From the NCBI GenBank assembly GCA_050180015.1, contig JBFXEO010000167.1:1-6587 (forward strand): a DNA stretch of 6,587 nucleotides, given 5' to 3'. How positions within the stretch are numbered: the first letter of the stretch is position 1; each line of letters starts with the position of its first letter. Made by a program: the position numbers and the translations under genes. The stretch is from JBFXEO01 sp050180015. Its GTDB lineage: Bacteria; Bacteroidota; Bacteroidia; Bacteroidales; Tenuifilaceae. Positions 1-6,579 of the stretch are shown here, piece by piece. Under the pieces are notes generated by a model, which worked only from the letters and a program-made list of their open reading frames with translations, was not told the DNA's origin and did no database searches.

Positions 1-354
1 CCCTTCGAAGTTAACCTCGCCATCGGAGAAAACGGCCCGGTTGAACGATGTTTTGCCGGAGCCAAATTCCACCGTTCTAAAATCAACCCTTCCGTGACCA
101 AATTCTACCCGCTCGAATGATACGGTACCGCTACCAAACTTGGCGAAATGAAAATCGGTTTTTCCTTTGCCGAATCGTGCTACCTTAAAGCTAACATCGC
201 TGGAGTTGAACCTAGTGTTGATAAACGACACATCGCCATCACCGAAATCGGTATTGATGAAGGTTATGTTGCCATCCCCAAAATCCACGTCCTGAAAGTT
301 TTTTTCCCCGGTATCGAGGATGGTGTTCTTGAACGAGATAAGCCCTCCGGTAAA
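1..354 (-). repeat. Tandem 36-bp (12-residue) coding repeat, about ten copies, running off the edge
   Basis: Residues 163-280 of the left-edge protein fall into 12-residue units starting at F163, L175, F187, F199, F211, F223, F235, F247, F259 and F271, the last one cut by the window. Examples are FGDGNITFINTD, FGDGDVSFINTR and FGSGTVSFERVE. Neighbouring units differ at many synonymous positions, so this is an old, diverged repeat kept at protein level rather than a recent DNA-level tandem expansion. No spacers or flanking direct repeats suggest a mobile or CRISPR origin. Confidence 0.9.
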
Positions 355-840
355 AGCAGTTTGAGAAAAATTAATCCTGCCGGCTTTTATGAACGCGTTG
401 GTGAGGCTAAATCCGTGGTTGCTGAACTTTGATGAATGAAATTCGAGCGAATGGGCAACAAAGTAACTTTCATCGAAGCTGACCTCGTCCATAAATTCTA
501 CCAGCGAGAATTCCAGGCTCAACGGCGACTCAAAAAAAGCATTTCGGGCGCTAAAAGCATTGACCTTGATGTACAATAGTTTATCGATCAACAGATACCG
601 CTTGCAGGCTGTAAAGGAGAATCCTCGCAGGTAGCAATGGTCAAGGTTTACCGGCTCACCTTTCCCTATCTTTTCGTAAATATCTGATATATCTGGATGT
701 GCCAGATGAAATGTGTTAATTTTATTCCCTCTGGCATTGAATAGGCTAATAGTGGCAGTTTGCGGAGTGGTGTATCCGTCGGATCGGACAAATGGCCGAT
801 TGGCAATATCAACCCTGTAGGTATCGAAACTGTACGCCAT
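1..840 (-). CDS. Pentapeptide-like Phe-rich repeat protein, N-terminal 280 residues (3' end beyond window)
   Basis: An uninterrupted frame opens with ATG at 840-838 (MAYSFDTYRVDIANR) and is still open at base 1, so only the first 280 residues are visible. There is no signal peptide or membrane segment, which suggests a cytoplasmic N-terminal part. Residues 1-60 match nothing I recognise. Residues 64-78 read as three canonical pentapeptide units (VNLDH, CYLRG, FSFTA). From about residue 111 phenylalanines recur every 5-8 residues, and from F158 to F278 they alternate strictly 5 and 7 apart; 20 of 21 positions are Phe and one is Leu (L175). The repeat is roughly F-G-x-G-x-[VTI]-x-F-x-x-[TAV]-x. 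The residue two before each Phe is small or beta-branched, as in pentapeptide-repeat right-handed beta-helices. Known relatives are mostly of unknown function; some carry a C-terminal membrane or channel domain, which would lie outside this window. The gene starts 73 bases beyond the nuclease stop codon. I infer a beta-helical scaffold and cannot assign a molecular role. Confidence 0.85.
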   Translation of the reverse strand, partial: MAYSFDTYRVDIANRPFVRSDGYTTPQTATISLFNARGNKINTFHLAHPDISDIYEKIGKGEPVNLDHCYLRGFSFTACKRYLLIDKLLYIKVNAFSARNAFFESPLSLEFSLVEFMDEVSFDESYFVAHSLEFHSSKFSNHGFSLTNAFIKAGRINFSQTAFTGGLISFKNTILDTGEKNFQDVDFGDGNITFINTDFGDGDVSFINTRFNSSDVSFKVARFGKGKTDFHFAKFGSGTVSFERVEFGHGRVDFRTVEFGSGKTSFNRAVFSDGEVNFEG

Positions 841-864
841 TGCTTATGCTTTAGGCAGAAATAG

Positions 865-892
865 TAAAGGTATGAATAAACTTTATATCAAA
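865..892 (-). promoter_or_regulatory. Candidate Bacteroidota-type promoter for the pentapeptide-like gene
   Basis: Read on the minus strand, TTTG lies at 892-889 and, after a 16-base spacer, TACCTTTA at 872-865. The Bacteroidota sigma factor consensus is a -33 TTTG or TTG and a -7 TAnnTTTG, usually with a slightly longer spacer. The -7 box here matches five of six fixed positions. Transcription would begin near 860-856, leaving a leader of about 20 bases before the ATG at 840. The spacer is at the short end and the region is AT-rich, so a chance match is possible. If real, the pentapeptide-like gene can be expressed apart from the nuclease gene. Confidence 0.3.
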
Positions 893-913
893 CTAAATAC
901 AGAAATCCAATAT

Positions 914-3805
914 TTATCCGTTTGTCCTGCCGCATATTTGTTTGTACGGGCACACTCTACAGTTTTCAGCTTTGCTGGTTTGGGCAAAATCGACATTTGG
1001 ATCGAAGATTTCTGAGATGATGTTTTGCAACATGAGCTTAAACGGTTGACTGTATGGCTCAAATTCCTGAATTTCAAGTTTATTTCCTCGTTTACCGGCA
1101 GCTTGGTAGATGGTTGGCAGGTAACCCCCCCCACTTCTCCTTGCGAACCATAAATTGGGGGTTAACCGGTTGGGCGGCGTTTTACTTACTTTTTCAAAAA
1201 TTACGCAGTATGTGAAAATTTGGAATATTCCATCGAGGTCTTTGCTGCCGAGCAAATCGGATAGCTCTCCAAATCTTATTTTCGTATCGGCATATCTACC
1301 CGTTTTAAAATCAACAATGCGGAAATATTTTCCAGCCTGCTCAATTCTATCGAAACGCCCGCCAATTTTAACTTTTACAATTTCACCATTCCTGTTTATG
1401 GGCATTTCGGTAATGGCTTCCTGCTCGGTGCTGACTATGGAGTAGGGGGCTCTGTTTTTATCAATGGCAATAATCTGGCTTATCATCCATTTTACCCTTT
1501 CGAGTATTAACGCATTTCGACCAATAAGCATACCGTCAATTTTACCGGGCTCCACCTTGTAGGTTTCGGCAAAGGCAGTCCTAACGGAAGAGTTTATTAA
1601 CCCGGTATTACTCAGCGTATCGCCCAGTTTCTGCGGCGTAACACTTGTGCCTATGCTCTGGTACACCAGTTCAACTGCACGGTGAAGAATGGTACCCGCT
1701 CCACGTTCGTCCACGGCCTCTTCCATTTCGTCGGGTTCTTCAATGCCAGCAATCTTGCTGAAAAAGAATCTCAACGGGCAATTCTTGTAACTTGCCAGGG
1801 CTGTGGGCGATAAGTAATCTTTTTTGCCATTTTCCGCAATGTACTTACTTAGTATCGATATAATTTTTTCAGATTTTTTGATGAATATGGCAGGCTCAGG
1901 GGTTAATCCCAAATCGAATTTTACCTTTATATTTTGAATGCTCCTGTCCGATTCCATGACAAGTTGAAGTACGAATCTGCTCATTTCTCCGGATCGGGTT
2001 CCCTCTGTCTTATCAGCGTAAGTCAGGTAGATATTTTCGGCTCGTTGGATTAACCTGTAGAAGTAGTAGGCGTAGATGGCATTCTGATGGCGGTAATCGG
2101 GTAAACCGTAGGCAAAGCGTAGGCTGGGCGTGATGAACGATGGCTTGTGCGTTGCACCGGGTAGTACGTTATCGTTCATGGAGAGAATGATTACGTTTTC
2201 AAAATCGAGCGATCGGGTTTCGAGAAACCCCATAAGCTGTACCCCCGATAGCGGCTCCCCCGAGAACGATACCCGTTGCTCGGTCATTGCCTTCCGGAAT
2301 AGCGACCGGAAAGTTTTGTGGTTAATGTCCACATCGAATTCTGGCAGAACATTTTGCAGCCTGATTAATGCCTTGTAAATGGTGAATAAAAATTCGAGTT
2401 CGAGCTCAACATTGCCCGGTGCCCCATTGGCTAACCTACTTAGGCCGTTGGAAATATTTTTAAGGGTTGATATTAAATACTCCAGTAGCTGTTTACTGTT
2501 GCTGGCAGGGGTGAAAATCTTTGCAAGTAACGGGTTACCCTCAAAAAATTCCGATTCAATGCTGATTGCCTTTTTTTCAACTATACTGTTTATCAGCAGC
2601 TGAGAATCTGCTCCCGCAAGGTATCTTATGTACGGGTGTGCAAGAATATTGAGCGTGTCGCGATGGTAGAATTTGGTGGAATTTTCGCTTTGCCTGGCAT
2701 CGGCCTGCAGGCTTATTAGGGTATCGGTTAAGCTGTATGCAGCAGTATTCCTGATTGGGTATTCCATGGTGATGTTAACATCGCTCAAATCCGTTGGGAG
2801 TGCCGATAGGGTTGGTAGCAGGAGTTGCTCTTCGGGCAGCACTACCGCGGTGTTTATGCCGATAGAGCTATTCCGGTTGGTAATTTGCGCTAGAATGGTG
2901 GGAATAAGTTTTGCCTGTGTAACATTTGAGGGCGATGCAATCAGGTAAATATTTTTTTCTTTGGAGAAATTTTCGAAATGTTCAGGGCCCAGGCTGTTTG
3001 GAAACTCCTTCAGGTTATCGGACATGAACATGGCTGCTTCGTTCTGGCTAAAATTGCTTTGCAGGTAATACTTGTCGTAGTCCCAGTAAAATAAGGCATC
3101 GACAAAGTGCTTTAGATGGTTAAAAAGAATTCGTTCGCAGCTATTTAGCGCATTAAACCCGATGAGGGCAAATTTCCCGTCAACTAAAAGGCTGGTGGAA
3201 TGTTTGAGTTTACTGGCCGCAACTCTGTATGCTAAACCTTCGTATGCAGTTCCCTCTGCCAGCAGGGTATCGGTAAATTGGCGGTAAATGCTGCCAAGTT
3301 TTTCCCAAATTGCGGAGTACCTCGATCGAATTTGCGAATCGGTACTGTCACCAAGGATGTTCATAAAGGTTTGAAGGGCTCTCAAATGCTCTTCGTCAAA
3401 CTCATCGAACCGTTTGTCTATCTCCTTCAAATCCTTAACATTGGTGAATAGCTTTGCAGGATCCACCAGATACTTATCAACCTGGTCGAAGTCGGAGATC
3501 ATTACATTGCCCCAGAAGTGGAAATCGTCAAACGACTCCTGATTCCCGGTGACATTCAGGTATTGCCTGTAAAGTTTGAGGTTGAGAAGTAACGGGTCAG
3601 CTGACTTTAGCCCCGCAATGCCAAACATTAAATTGTTGATAGTGGTGACTTGGGGCTGCCAGGTTGGCCCATTAAGCTGTTCGGCCAGGTAGCGGGTGAA
3701 AAAAAGTGAAGCCCTACGGTTGGGGAATACCAGCGTAATGTCAGAAATACTGTTGCCGTAAAATTCGTATAGATGTTTGGCCACAAGGCTTAAAAATGGT
3801 TCCAT
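914..3805 (-). CDS. AddB-like inactivated superfamily I helicase / PD-(D/E)XK nuclease with Fe-S cluster
   Basis: This 963-residue protein is close to the usual length of the Bacteroidota AddB-like family (COG3893-type). The N-terminus has the family motif VFPNRR at 26-31, but no Walker A P-loop, so the helicase-like half is probably not an ATPase. GFLETR at 526-531, followed by a hydrophobic strand and NDNVLPG, matches a late helicase-like motif. The C-terminal RecB-type nuclease shows H708 (TILHRAVE), D819 (GRFDRIE), D832 and K834 (VDFKTG), and Q862/Y866 (QIFTY), so the catalytic set appears intact. Four cysteines, C676 and C949/C952/C958 (C-x2-C-x5-C near the end), match the AddB iron-sulfur staple. 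The expected role is end processing for RecA-dependent double-strand-break repair, together with an AddA-type helicase-nuclease. No AddA gene lies in the window, although the two are commonly adjacent in this phylum. The ATG at 3805 agrees with the family N-terminus; there is no strong Shine-Dalgarno sequence. The alternative label is a generic PD-(D/E)XK nuclease family protein. Confidence 0.92.
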   Translation of the reverse strand: MEPFLSLVAKHLYEFYGNSISDITLVFPNRRASLFFTRYLAEQLNGPTWQPQVTTINNLMFGIAGLKSADPLLLNLKLYRQYLNVTGNQESFDDFHFWGNVMISDFDQVDKYLVDPAKLFTNVKDLKEIDKRFDEFDEEHLRALQTFMNILGDSTDSQIRSRYSAIWEKLGSIYRQFTDTLLAEGTAYEGLAYRVAASKLKHSTSLLVDGKFALIGFNALNSCERILFNHLKHFVDALFYWDYDKYYLQSNFSQNEAAMFMSDNLKEFPNSLGPEHFENFSKEKNIYLIASPSNVTQAKLIPTILAQITNRNSSIGINTAVVLPEEQLLLPTLSALPTDLSDVNITMEYPIRNTAAYSLTDTLISLQADARQSENSTKFYHRDTLNILAHPYIRYLAGADSQLLINSIVEKKAISIESEFFEGNPLLAKIFTPASNSKQLLEYLISTLKNISNGLSRLANGAPGNVELELEFLFTIYKALIRLQNVLPEFDVDINHKTFRSLFRKAMTEQRVSFSGEPLSGVQLMGFLETRSLDFENVIILSMNDNVLPGATHKPSFITPSLRFAYGLPDYRHQNAIYAYYFYRLIQRAENIYLTYADKTEGTRSGEMSRFVLQLVMESDRSIQNIKVKFDLGLTPEPAIFIKKSEKIISILSKYIAENGKKDYLSPTALASYKNCPLRFFFSKIAGIEEPDEMEEAVDERGAGTILHRAVELVYQSIGTSVTPQKLGDTLSNTGLINSSVRTAFAETYKVEPGKIDGMLIGRNALILERVKWMISQIIAIDKNRAPYSIVSTEQEAITEMPINRNGEIVKVKIGGRFDRIEQAGKYFRIVDFKTGRYADTKIRFGELSDLLGSKDLDGIFQIFTYCVIFEKVSKTPPNRLTPNLWFARRSGGGYLPTIYQAAGKRGNKLEIQEFEPYSQPFKLMLQNIISEIFDPNVDFAQTSKAENCRVCPYKQICGRTNG
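1125..1132 (-). repeat. Run of eight G on the coding strand inside the nuclease gene
   Basis: The coding strand carries eight consecutive G, spanning codons 892-894 (Gly-Gly-Gly) of the AddB-like protein. Gain of one G would bring an in-frame TAA after about eleven further codons. Loss of one G would shift into a frame that stays open to 883 and gives about 80 unrelated residues. Either change removes the cluster cysteines C949, C952 and C958. The frame is intact in this copy. Confidence 0.9.
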
Positions 3806-3878
3806 GAATTCCCGTTTAACCGATTCAATGAGTACAATTTAGGTTTAAAGATAATGAATTTGATGTTTTTGCGGGTAT

Positions 3879-4820
3879 TTATCCTTTATAAAGTCGCCCC
3901 TGCCATGTGTTCCTCTGCTCCAGAAGCTTTTCCAGCATTACCATTAGCTGATCGGTACGGTAGTTTCCCCAGCCCGGGGTGGCAAGGTATTTTGGCGGTG
4001 CTTCTCCGGTGAAACGTTCCACAATAAAATTCGGATTAAGTTTTTCCAGCATTTCAACCATGAAGTTGAGGTATTCTTCCATCCCGAACAGGTTGAACTG
4101 GCTTGGATTTTCTTGGTACTGCCTGGACATGAAAGTTCCCTTTATAATTTGCAACTGATGGAATTTTATGGTGTGCAGCGGGAGTTTCGATAGGATTGTC
4201 GCTTCATCAATCATCTGTTTTTTTGATTCGCCCGGTAACCCGAGAATAATGTGAGCACCTGTTTTGATGCCGCGTTTATGTGTTTCCTCAACGGCCCAAA
4301 CAGATTGTTCAAAGGTGTGCCCACGGTTTATTTGCTCCAAAGTTTTGTTGTAGCACGATTCAACTCCGTATTCTACCGCGACGTAGTATTCCGGGGTCAA
4401 CCCCTGGAGATAATCTAGTTTTTGTTCGTCAATACAGTCGGGGCGGGTACCAATTACCAAACCCATGATTTTTGGATGTGAAAGTGCCTCGGAGTAAACC
4501 CTGCGTAGCCTGCTGAGTGGTGCATGGGTATTGGAAAAAGCCTGAAAGTAGGCCAAGTAATTCTGGGCGCGGCGGTAACGGCTAGCGTGGAACTCAATGC
4601 CATCGGCTATTTGCTGGGTTATAGATTTTGCTGGGTTGCAGTAGCTGGGGTTAAAGGCATTGTTATCGCAGTAGGTACATCCGCCTTTTGCGATGGTTCC
4701 ATCGCGGTTGGGGCAGGAAAATCCGGCATTTATGGTAAGCTTCTGAATCCGTCCCCCAAACTCCCGTTTAAAGTAATTTGCGTAGCTGTTGAACCTTCGG
4801 TTATCGCCCCATGAGTACAT
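3879..4820 (-). CDS. TIGR01212 family radical SAM protein (YhcC/YtqA-like)
   Basis: This 313-residue protein is full length for the family, and its N-terminus (MYSWGDNRRFNSYANYFK) supports the ATG at 4820. The radical SAM cluster cysteines appear as C36, C48 and C51 in the pattern C-PNRDG-x6-C-x2-C, the wide spacing typical of this Elp3-related group. Other family blocks are YFQAFSNT 91-98, GTRPDC 124-129, VEYGVES 149-155, INRGH 164-168, HIILGLPGES 190-199, KFHQLQIIKGT 219-229 and a C-terminal ERFTGEAPP. It should bind a [4Fe-4S] cluster and S-adenosylmethionine in the cytoplasm. From memory, Bacillus YtqA of this group has been implicated in wobble-uridine tRNA modification, while E. coli YhcC remains poorly defined, so the substrate here is inferred only. 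The gene lies 83 bases beyond the stop of the nucleotidyltransferase gene and 73 bases before the nuclease gene, with no obvious functional link to either. Confidence 0.93.
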   Translation of the reverse strand: MYSWGDNRRFNSYANYFKREFGGRIQKLTINAGFSCPNRDGTIAKGGCTYCDNNAFNPSYCNPAKSITQQIADGIEFHASRYRRAQNYLAYFQAFSNTHAPLSRLRRVYSEALSHPKIMGLVIGTRPDCIDEQKLDYLQGLTPEYYVAVEYGVESCYNKTLEQINRGHTFEQSVWAVEETHKRGIKTGAHIILGLPGESKKQMIDEATILSKLPLHTIKFHQLQIIKGTFMSRQYQENPSQFNLFGMEEYLNFMVEMLEKLNPNFIVERFTGEAPPKYLATPGWGNYRTDQLMVMLEKLLEQRNTWQGRLYKG

Positions 4821-4903
4821 TTTAATATCAATATAAAGTAAAGTAATTGGCCTTAACCATTTATATGGGAAATTGGGGCAATTTAGTCAAAATAGCTAAA
4901 CGG

Positions 4904-5632
4904 TTAATTATTCCGCGACAACAGAAACTCTTCGGCCTGTTTTAGGTTTTCTGGCTTTCCAACGTCAATAATAAAGCTGTGGGGCTGATCAACCCCTATA
5001 ATTTTATAGTTGTTGCACAGGTTGAGGTAGGCGTCAATAATTGAGAAAACCCCTTTCGTGGAAATCAACTCGAAGAAATCGGGCGAAATCACATGTATTC
5101 CAGCAAACGAGTAGGCATTGAAATAGTTCTTTTTAGTATTGGGGAAAATCGATTTGCCCGTTAGCATATTCCTCCATCCGGCAAGCTGCATTTCCTCGTC
5201 GAACAGGAAAACCCGCGACGATTCTCGCCGGCTTACCGCAAGGCTGGCAAGGGCCTGGTTGTTTTTGTGGGTTGCCAGTAGTTGCTTTAAGTTGATGCTT
5301 GAGATAACGTCCACGTTGTGAATCAAGAATGGCTCATCGCCATCGAGGAATTGCCGTGCATGTAGTATGCCTCCTCCTGTATCGAGCAGCCGGTCCGATT
5401 CATCGGATATGGAAATGGACGCATCAAACTTTTTCTTGGCAAAGAAATCATAAATCATTGGGGCAAAATGATGCACATTTACTGTTATTTCGCAGAACCC
5501 CTGCGAAATTAAATTTTCCAGGCAGTGCTCCAGAAGGGTTTTACCACAAATTTCGACCAACGCCTTGGGTTTATCGGCGGTGTAAGGCATTAACCTTGTA
5601 CCCAAACCTGCGGCAAGAATCATTGCTTTCAT
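4904..5632 (-). CDS. MurU-like sugar-1-phosphate nucleotidyltransferase
   Basis: This 242-residue protein belongs to the NTP_transferase family, which transfers a nucleotidyl group from an NTP to a sugar-1-phosphate. The nucleotide-binding signature LAAGLGTRL lies at 6-14, followed by P22-K23. TGGG at 85-88 probably contacts the base or sugar, D108 in HNVDV (105-109) is the expected metal ligand, and D223 in IIDVGKPENL is the likely second one. The short length, with no C-terminal left-handed beta-helix, and the LLDTGGGI block resemble N-acetylmuramate-1-phosphate uridylyltransferase (MurU) of the AmgK-MurU recycling route. A mannose- or glucose-1-phosphate enzyme cannot be excluded. No sugar kinase lies in the window. 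I chose the ATG at 5632 because the family begins directly with MKAMILAAG; the in-frame TTG at 5683 would add 17 Phe-rich residues without family support. It starts 53 bases beyond the stop of the leucine-rich-repeat gene and may be cotranscribed with it. Confidence 0.9.
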   Translation of the reverse strand: MKAMILAAGLGTRLMPYTADKPKALVEICGKTLLEHCLENLISQGFCEITVNVHHFAPMIYDFFAKKKFDASISISDESDRLLDTGGGILHARQFLDGDEPFLIHNVDVISSINLKQLLATHKNNQALASLAVSRRESSRVFLFDEEMQLAGWRNMLTGKSIFPNTKKNYFNAYSFAGIHVISPDFFELISTKGVFSIIDAYLNLCNNYKIIGVDQPHSFIIDVGKPENLKQAEEFLLSRNN

Positions 5633-5664
5633 AGATTTTTTTGTGCAAAAAACGAAAAATAAGT

Positions 5665-5679
5665 GATTTGAAGCAAATC
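5665..5679 (-). terminator. Weak hairpin followed by T-rich tract after the leucine-rich-repeat gene
   Basis: On the minus strand GATTTG-CTT-CAAATC forms a perfect 6-bp stem with a 3-base loop, six bases beyond the stop codon at 5688-5686. It is followed by a T-rich stretch, with T5 at about 5659-5655 and T6 at about 5652-5647. The stem has only two G-C pairs and the first T run is not immediate, so at most partial termination or attenuation before the nucleotidyltransferase gene is plausible. Confidence 0.25.
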
Positions 5680-5685
5680 GCAAAC

Positions 5686-6537
5686 TTAATACTTTACAGC
5701 TATGCCGGGTTTAGCCTTTTTTAGAGTGCTTACATCACCCTCCGTGATTTTATTGTGGCCATAGATTCCGGCTAGGGAGTCGTCCATATCCTCTTCATAG
5801 GTATTGGCCAGATCAACCTCTTCAACACGGGGCAGGTTTGAAATAATTTCCGGAATAGAGGTGAAATTATTGTTGGTTAAAATAATTCTTTTAAGGCTTT
5901 TCATATTAGCCATTTCCCTGGGCAGCTCTTTTAGCAGGTTGTTGTCAATAACCAGCTCTTCAACTTGCGTTAAAAGGCCTATTTCTGGGGGCAGCTCCCT
6001 TATTCTATTGAAACTTAGCGTTACGCTTTTTAGGTTGGGTAGCTGGGCCAGAAGTGTAAAGGTTTTTTCCAAATTTAGGTTTGGATTTCCGCCAATGTTT
6101 ATACCCTGCATATCGGATAATTCTTTCAGGTTTTTGGGGAGTTCACCCAGGTTTTCGTTCCAGTATAGGTTTAAAAACTTCAGTTTTTTCAGGTTGACAA
6201 TTTCTTTGGGAAGAGTAACGAGTTTGTTGTTTCGAACGCTCAGGTAGCGTAAATCGCTGAGGCTGCAAATACATTGCGGTAAGTTCTCACCAAACATATC
6301 TATTAGCTCTAAACCCTGAAGTTTTTTGTACCTACAAACGCTTTCCCAGCTGCCAATCTCTTCGGCAAAGAGTGAAAGTTTCACTATGGAATCCGAATCC
6401 TCAAGGGCTGCATTTGCTAGCGATGTATAGGTACTATACCGGGTGTTCCATTCTGCCAGCCTGGTTTGGGGGTATGCTGATAAAGCTATGCCCATAGCTA
6501 TGGGGAGCAGCAATAATTTTAAGTTGTTGTTCTTCAT
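5686..6537 (-). CDS. Secreted leucine-rich-repeat protein
   Basis: This 283-residue protein begins with a signal peptide: KNNNLK, a hydrophobic stretch at about 8-21 and likely cleavage near SAYPQ (20-24). It has no lipobox cysteine. Residues 25-70 form an N-terminal cap region, followed by about seven leucine-rich repeats of 23-26 residues at 71-93, 94-116, 117-140, 141-166, 167-189, 190-212 and 213-235. Most read LxxLxLxxNxLxxLPxxI, the bacterial/plant-like type; 141-166 is longer and lacks the LP turn. Residues 236-283 are a polar tail ending in AVKY with no recognisable sorting domain. Such horseshoe-shaped proteins bind other proteins; export to the periplasm or cell surface is inferred from the signal sequence, and the ligand is unknown. 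The start at 6537 is supported by the signal peptide. The gene is the first of the co-directional set visible here, and no convincing promoter was found in the 50 upstream bases present. Confidence 0.88.
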   Translation of the reverse strand: MKNNNLKLLLLPIAMGIALSAYPQTRLAEWNTRYSTYTSLANAALEDSDSIVKLSLFAEEIGSWESVCRYKKLQGLELIDMFGENLPQCICSLSDLRYLSVRNNKLVTLPKEIVNLKKLKFLNLYWNENLGELPKNLKELSDMQGINIGGNPNLNLEKTFTLLAQLPNLKSVTLSFNRIRELPPEIGLLTQVEELVIDNNLLKELPREMANMKSLKRIILTNNNFTSIPEIISNLPRVEEVDLANTYEEDMDDSLAGIYGHNKITEGDVSTLKKAKPGIAVKY

Positions 6538-6550
6538 ATTCTTACAGTTA

Positions 6551-6579
6551 AAGGTTCAACAATGATTATTTTTAACCTT
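6551..6579. repeat. Inverted repeat upstream of the leucine-rich-repeat gene
   Basis: AAGGTT (6551-6556) and AACCTT (6574-6579) form a 6-bp inverted repeat around a 17-base AT-rich centre. It can be extended to TTAAAGGTT / AACCTTAA with one bulged base. It lies 14 to 42 bases before the ATG at 6537, where an operator or leader hairpin could sit. The arms are short and the region is AT-rich, so regulatory meaning is only a possibility. Confidence 0.3.

Noticed and set aside
1..354. DNA-mimic protein idea (as for Qnr/MfpA) that might act on the neighbouring nuclease
   Set aside because: From residue 187 onward, charges are nearly balanced (13 acidic, 11 Lys/Arg), unlike acidic DNA mimics, and proximity alone is no evidence.
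148..432. 94-codon open frame on the plus strand opposite the pentapeptide-like gene
   Set aside because: It is antisense to a strongly patterned repeat protein, and its openness follows from the repeat's regular codons.
883..1134. 83-codon minus-strand frame overlapping the end of the nuclease gene
   Set aside because: It is a shifted frame of the nuclease gene after the G tract, has no recognisable features, and the main frame carries the conserved cysteines.
3846..3853. TATCTTTA on the minus strand as a -7 box for the nuclease gene
   Set aside because: No TTTG or TTG stands at a suitable distance upstream, and the match alone is expected by chance in AT-rich DNA.
3884..3893. CTTTATAAAG palindrome near the end of the radical SAM gene
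   Set aside because: It is only 10 bases, AT-rich and within coding sequence, so it is consistent with chance.
4870..4884. Inverted repeat AAATTG-GGG-CAATTT between the nucleotidyltransferase and radical SAM genes as a terminator
   Set aside because: The stem is short and AT-rich and is not followed by a T run on the minus strand.
5633..5683. In-frame TTG start adding 17 residues to the nucleotidyltransferase
   Set aside because: The added Phe-rich stretch has no family support, starts 2 bases beyond the preceding stop codon, overlaps the hairpin and needs a rare start codon, while the ATG at 5632 gives the exact family N-terminus.
5804..6247. 147-codon open frame on the plus strand opposite the leucine-rich-repeat gene
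   Set aside because: It is a low-complexity Ser/Leu/Arg-rich shadow of the repeats on the other strand and lies wholly inside a well-supported gene.
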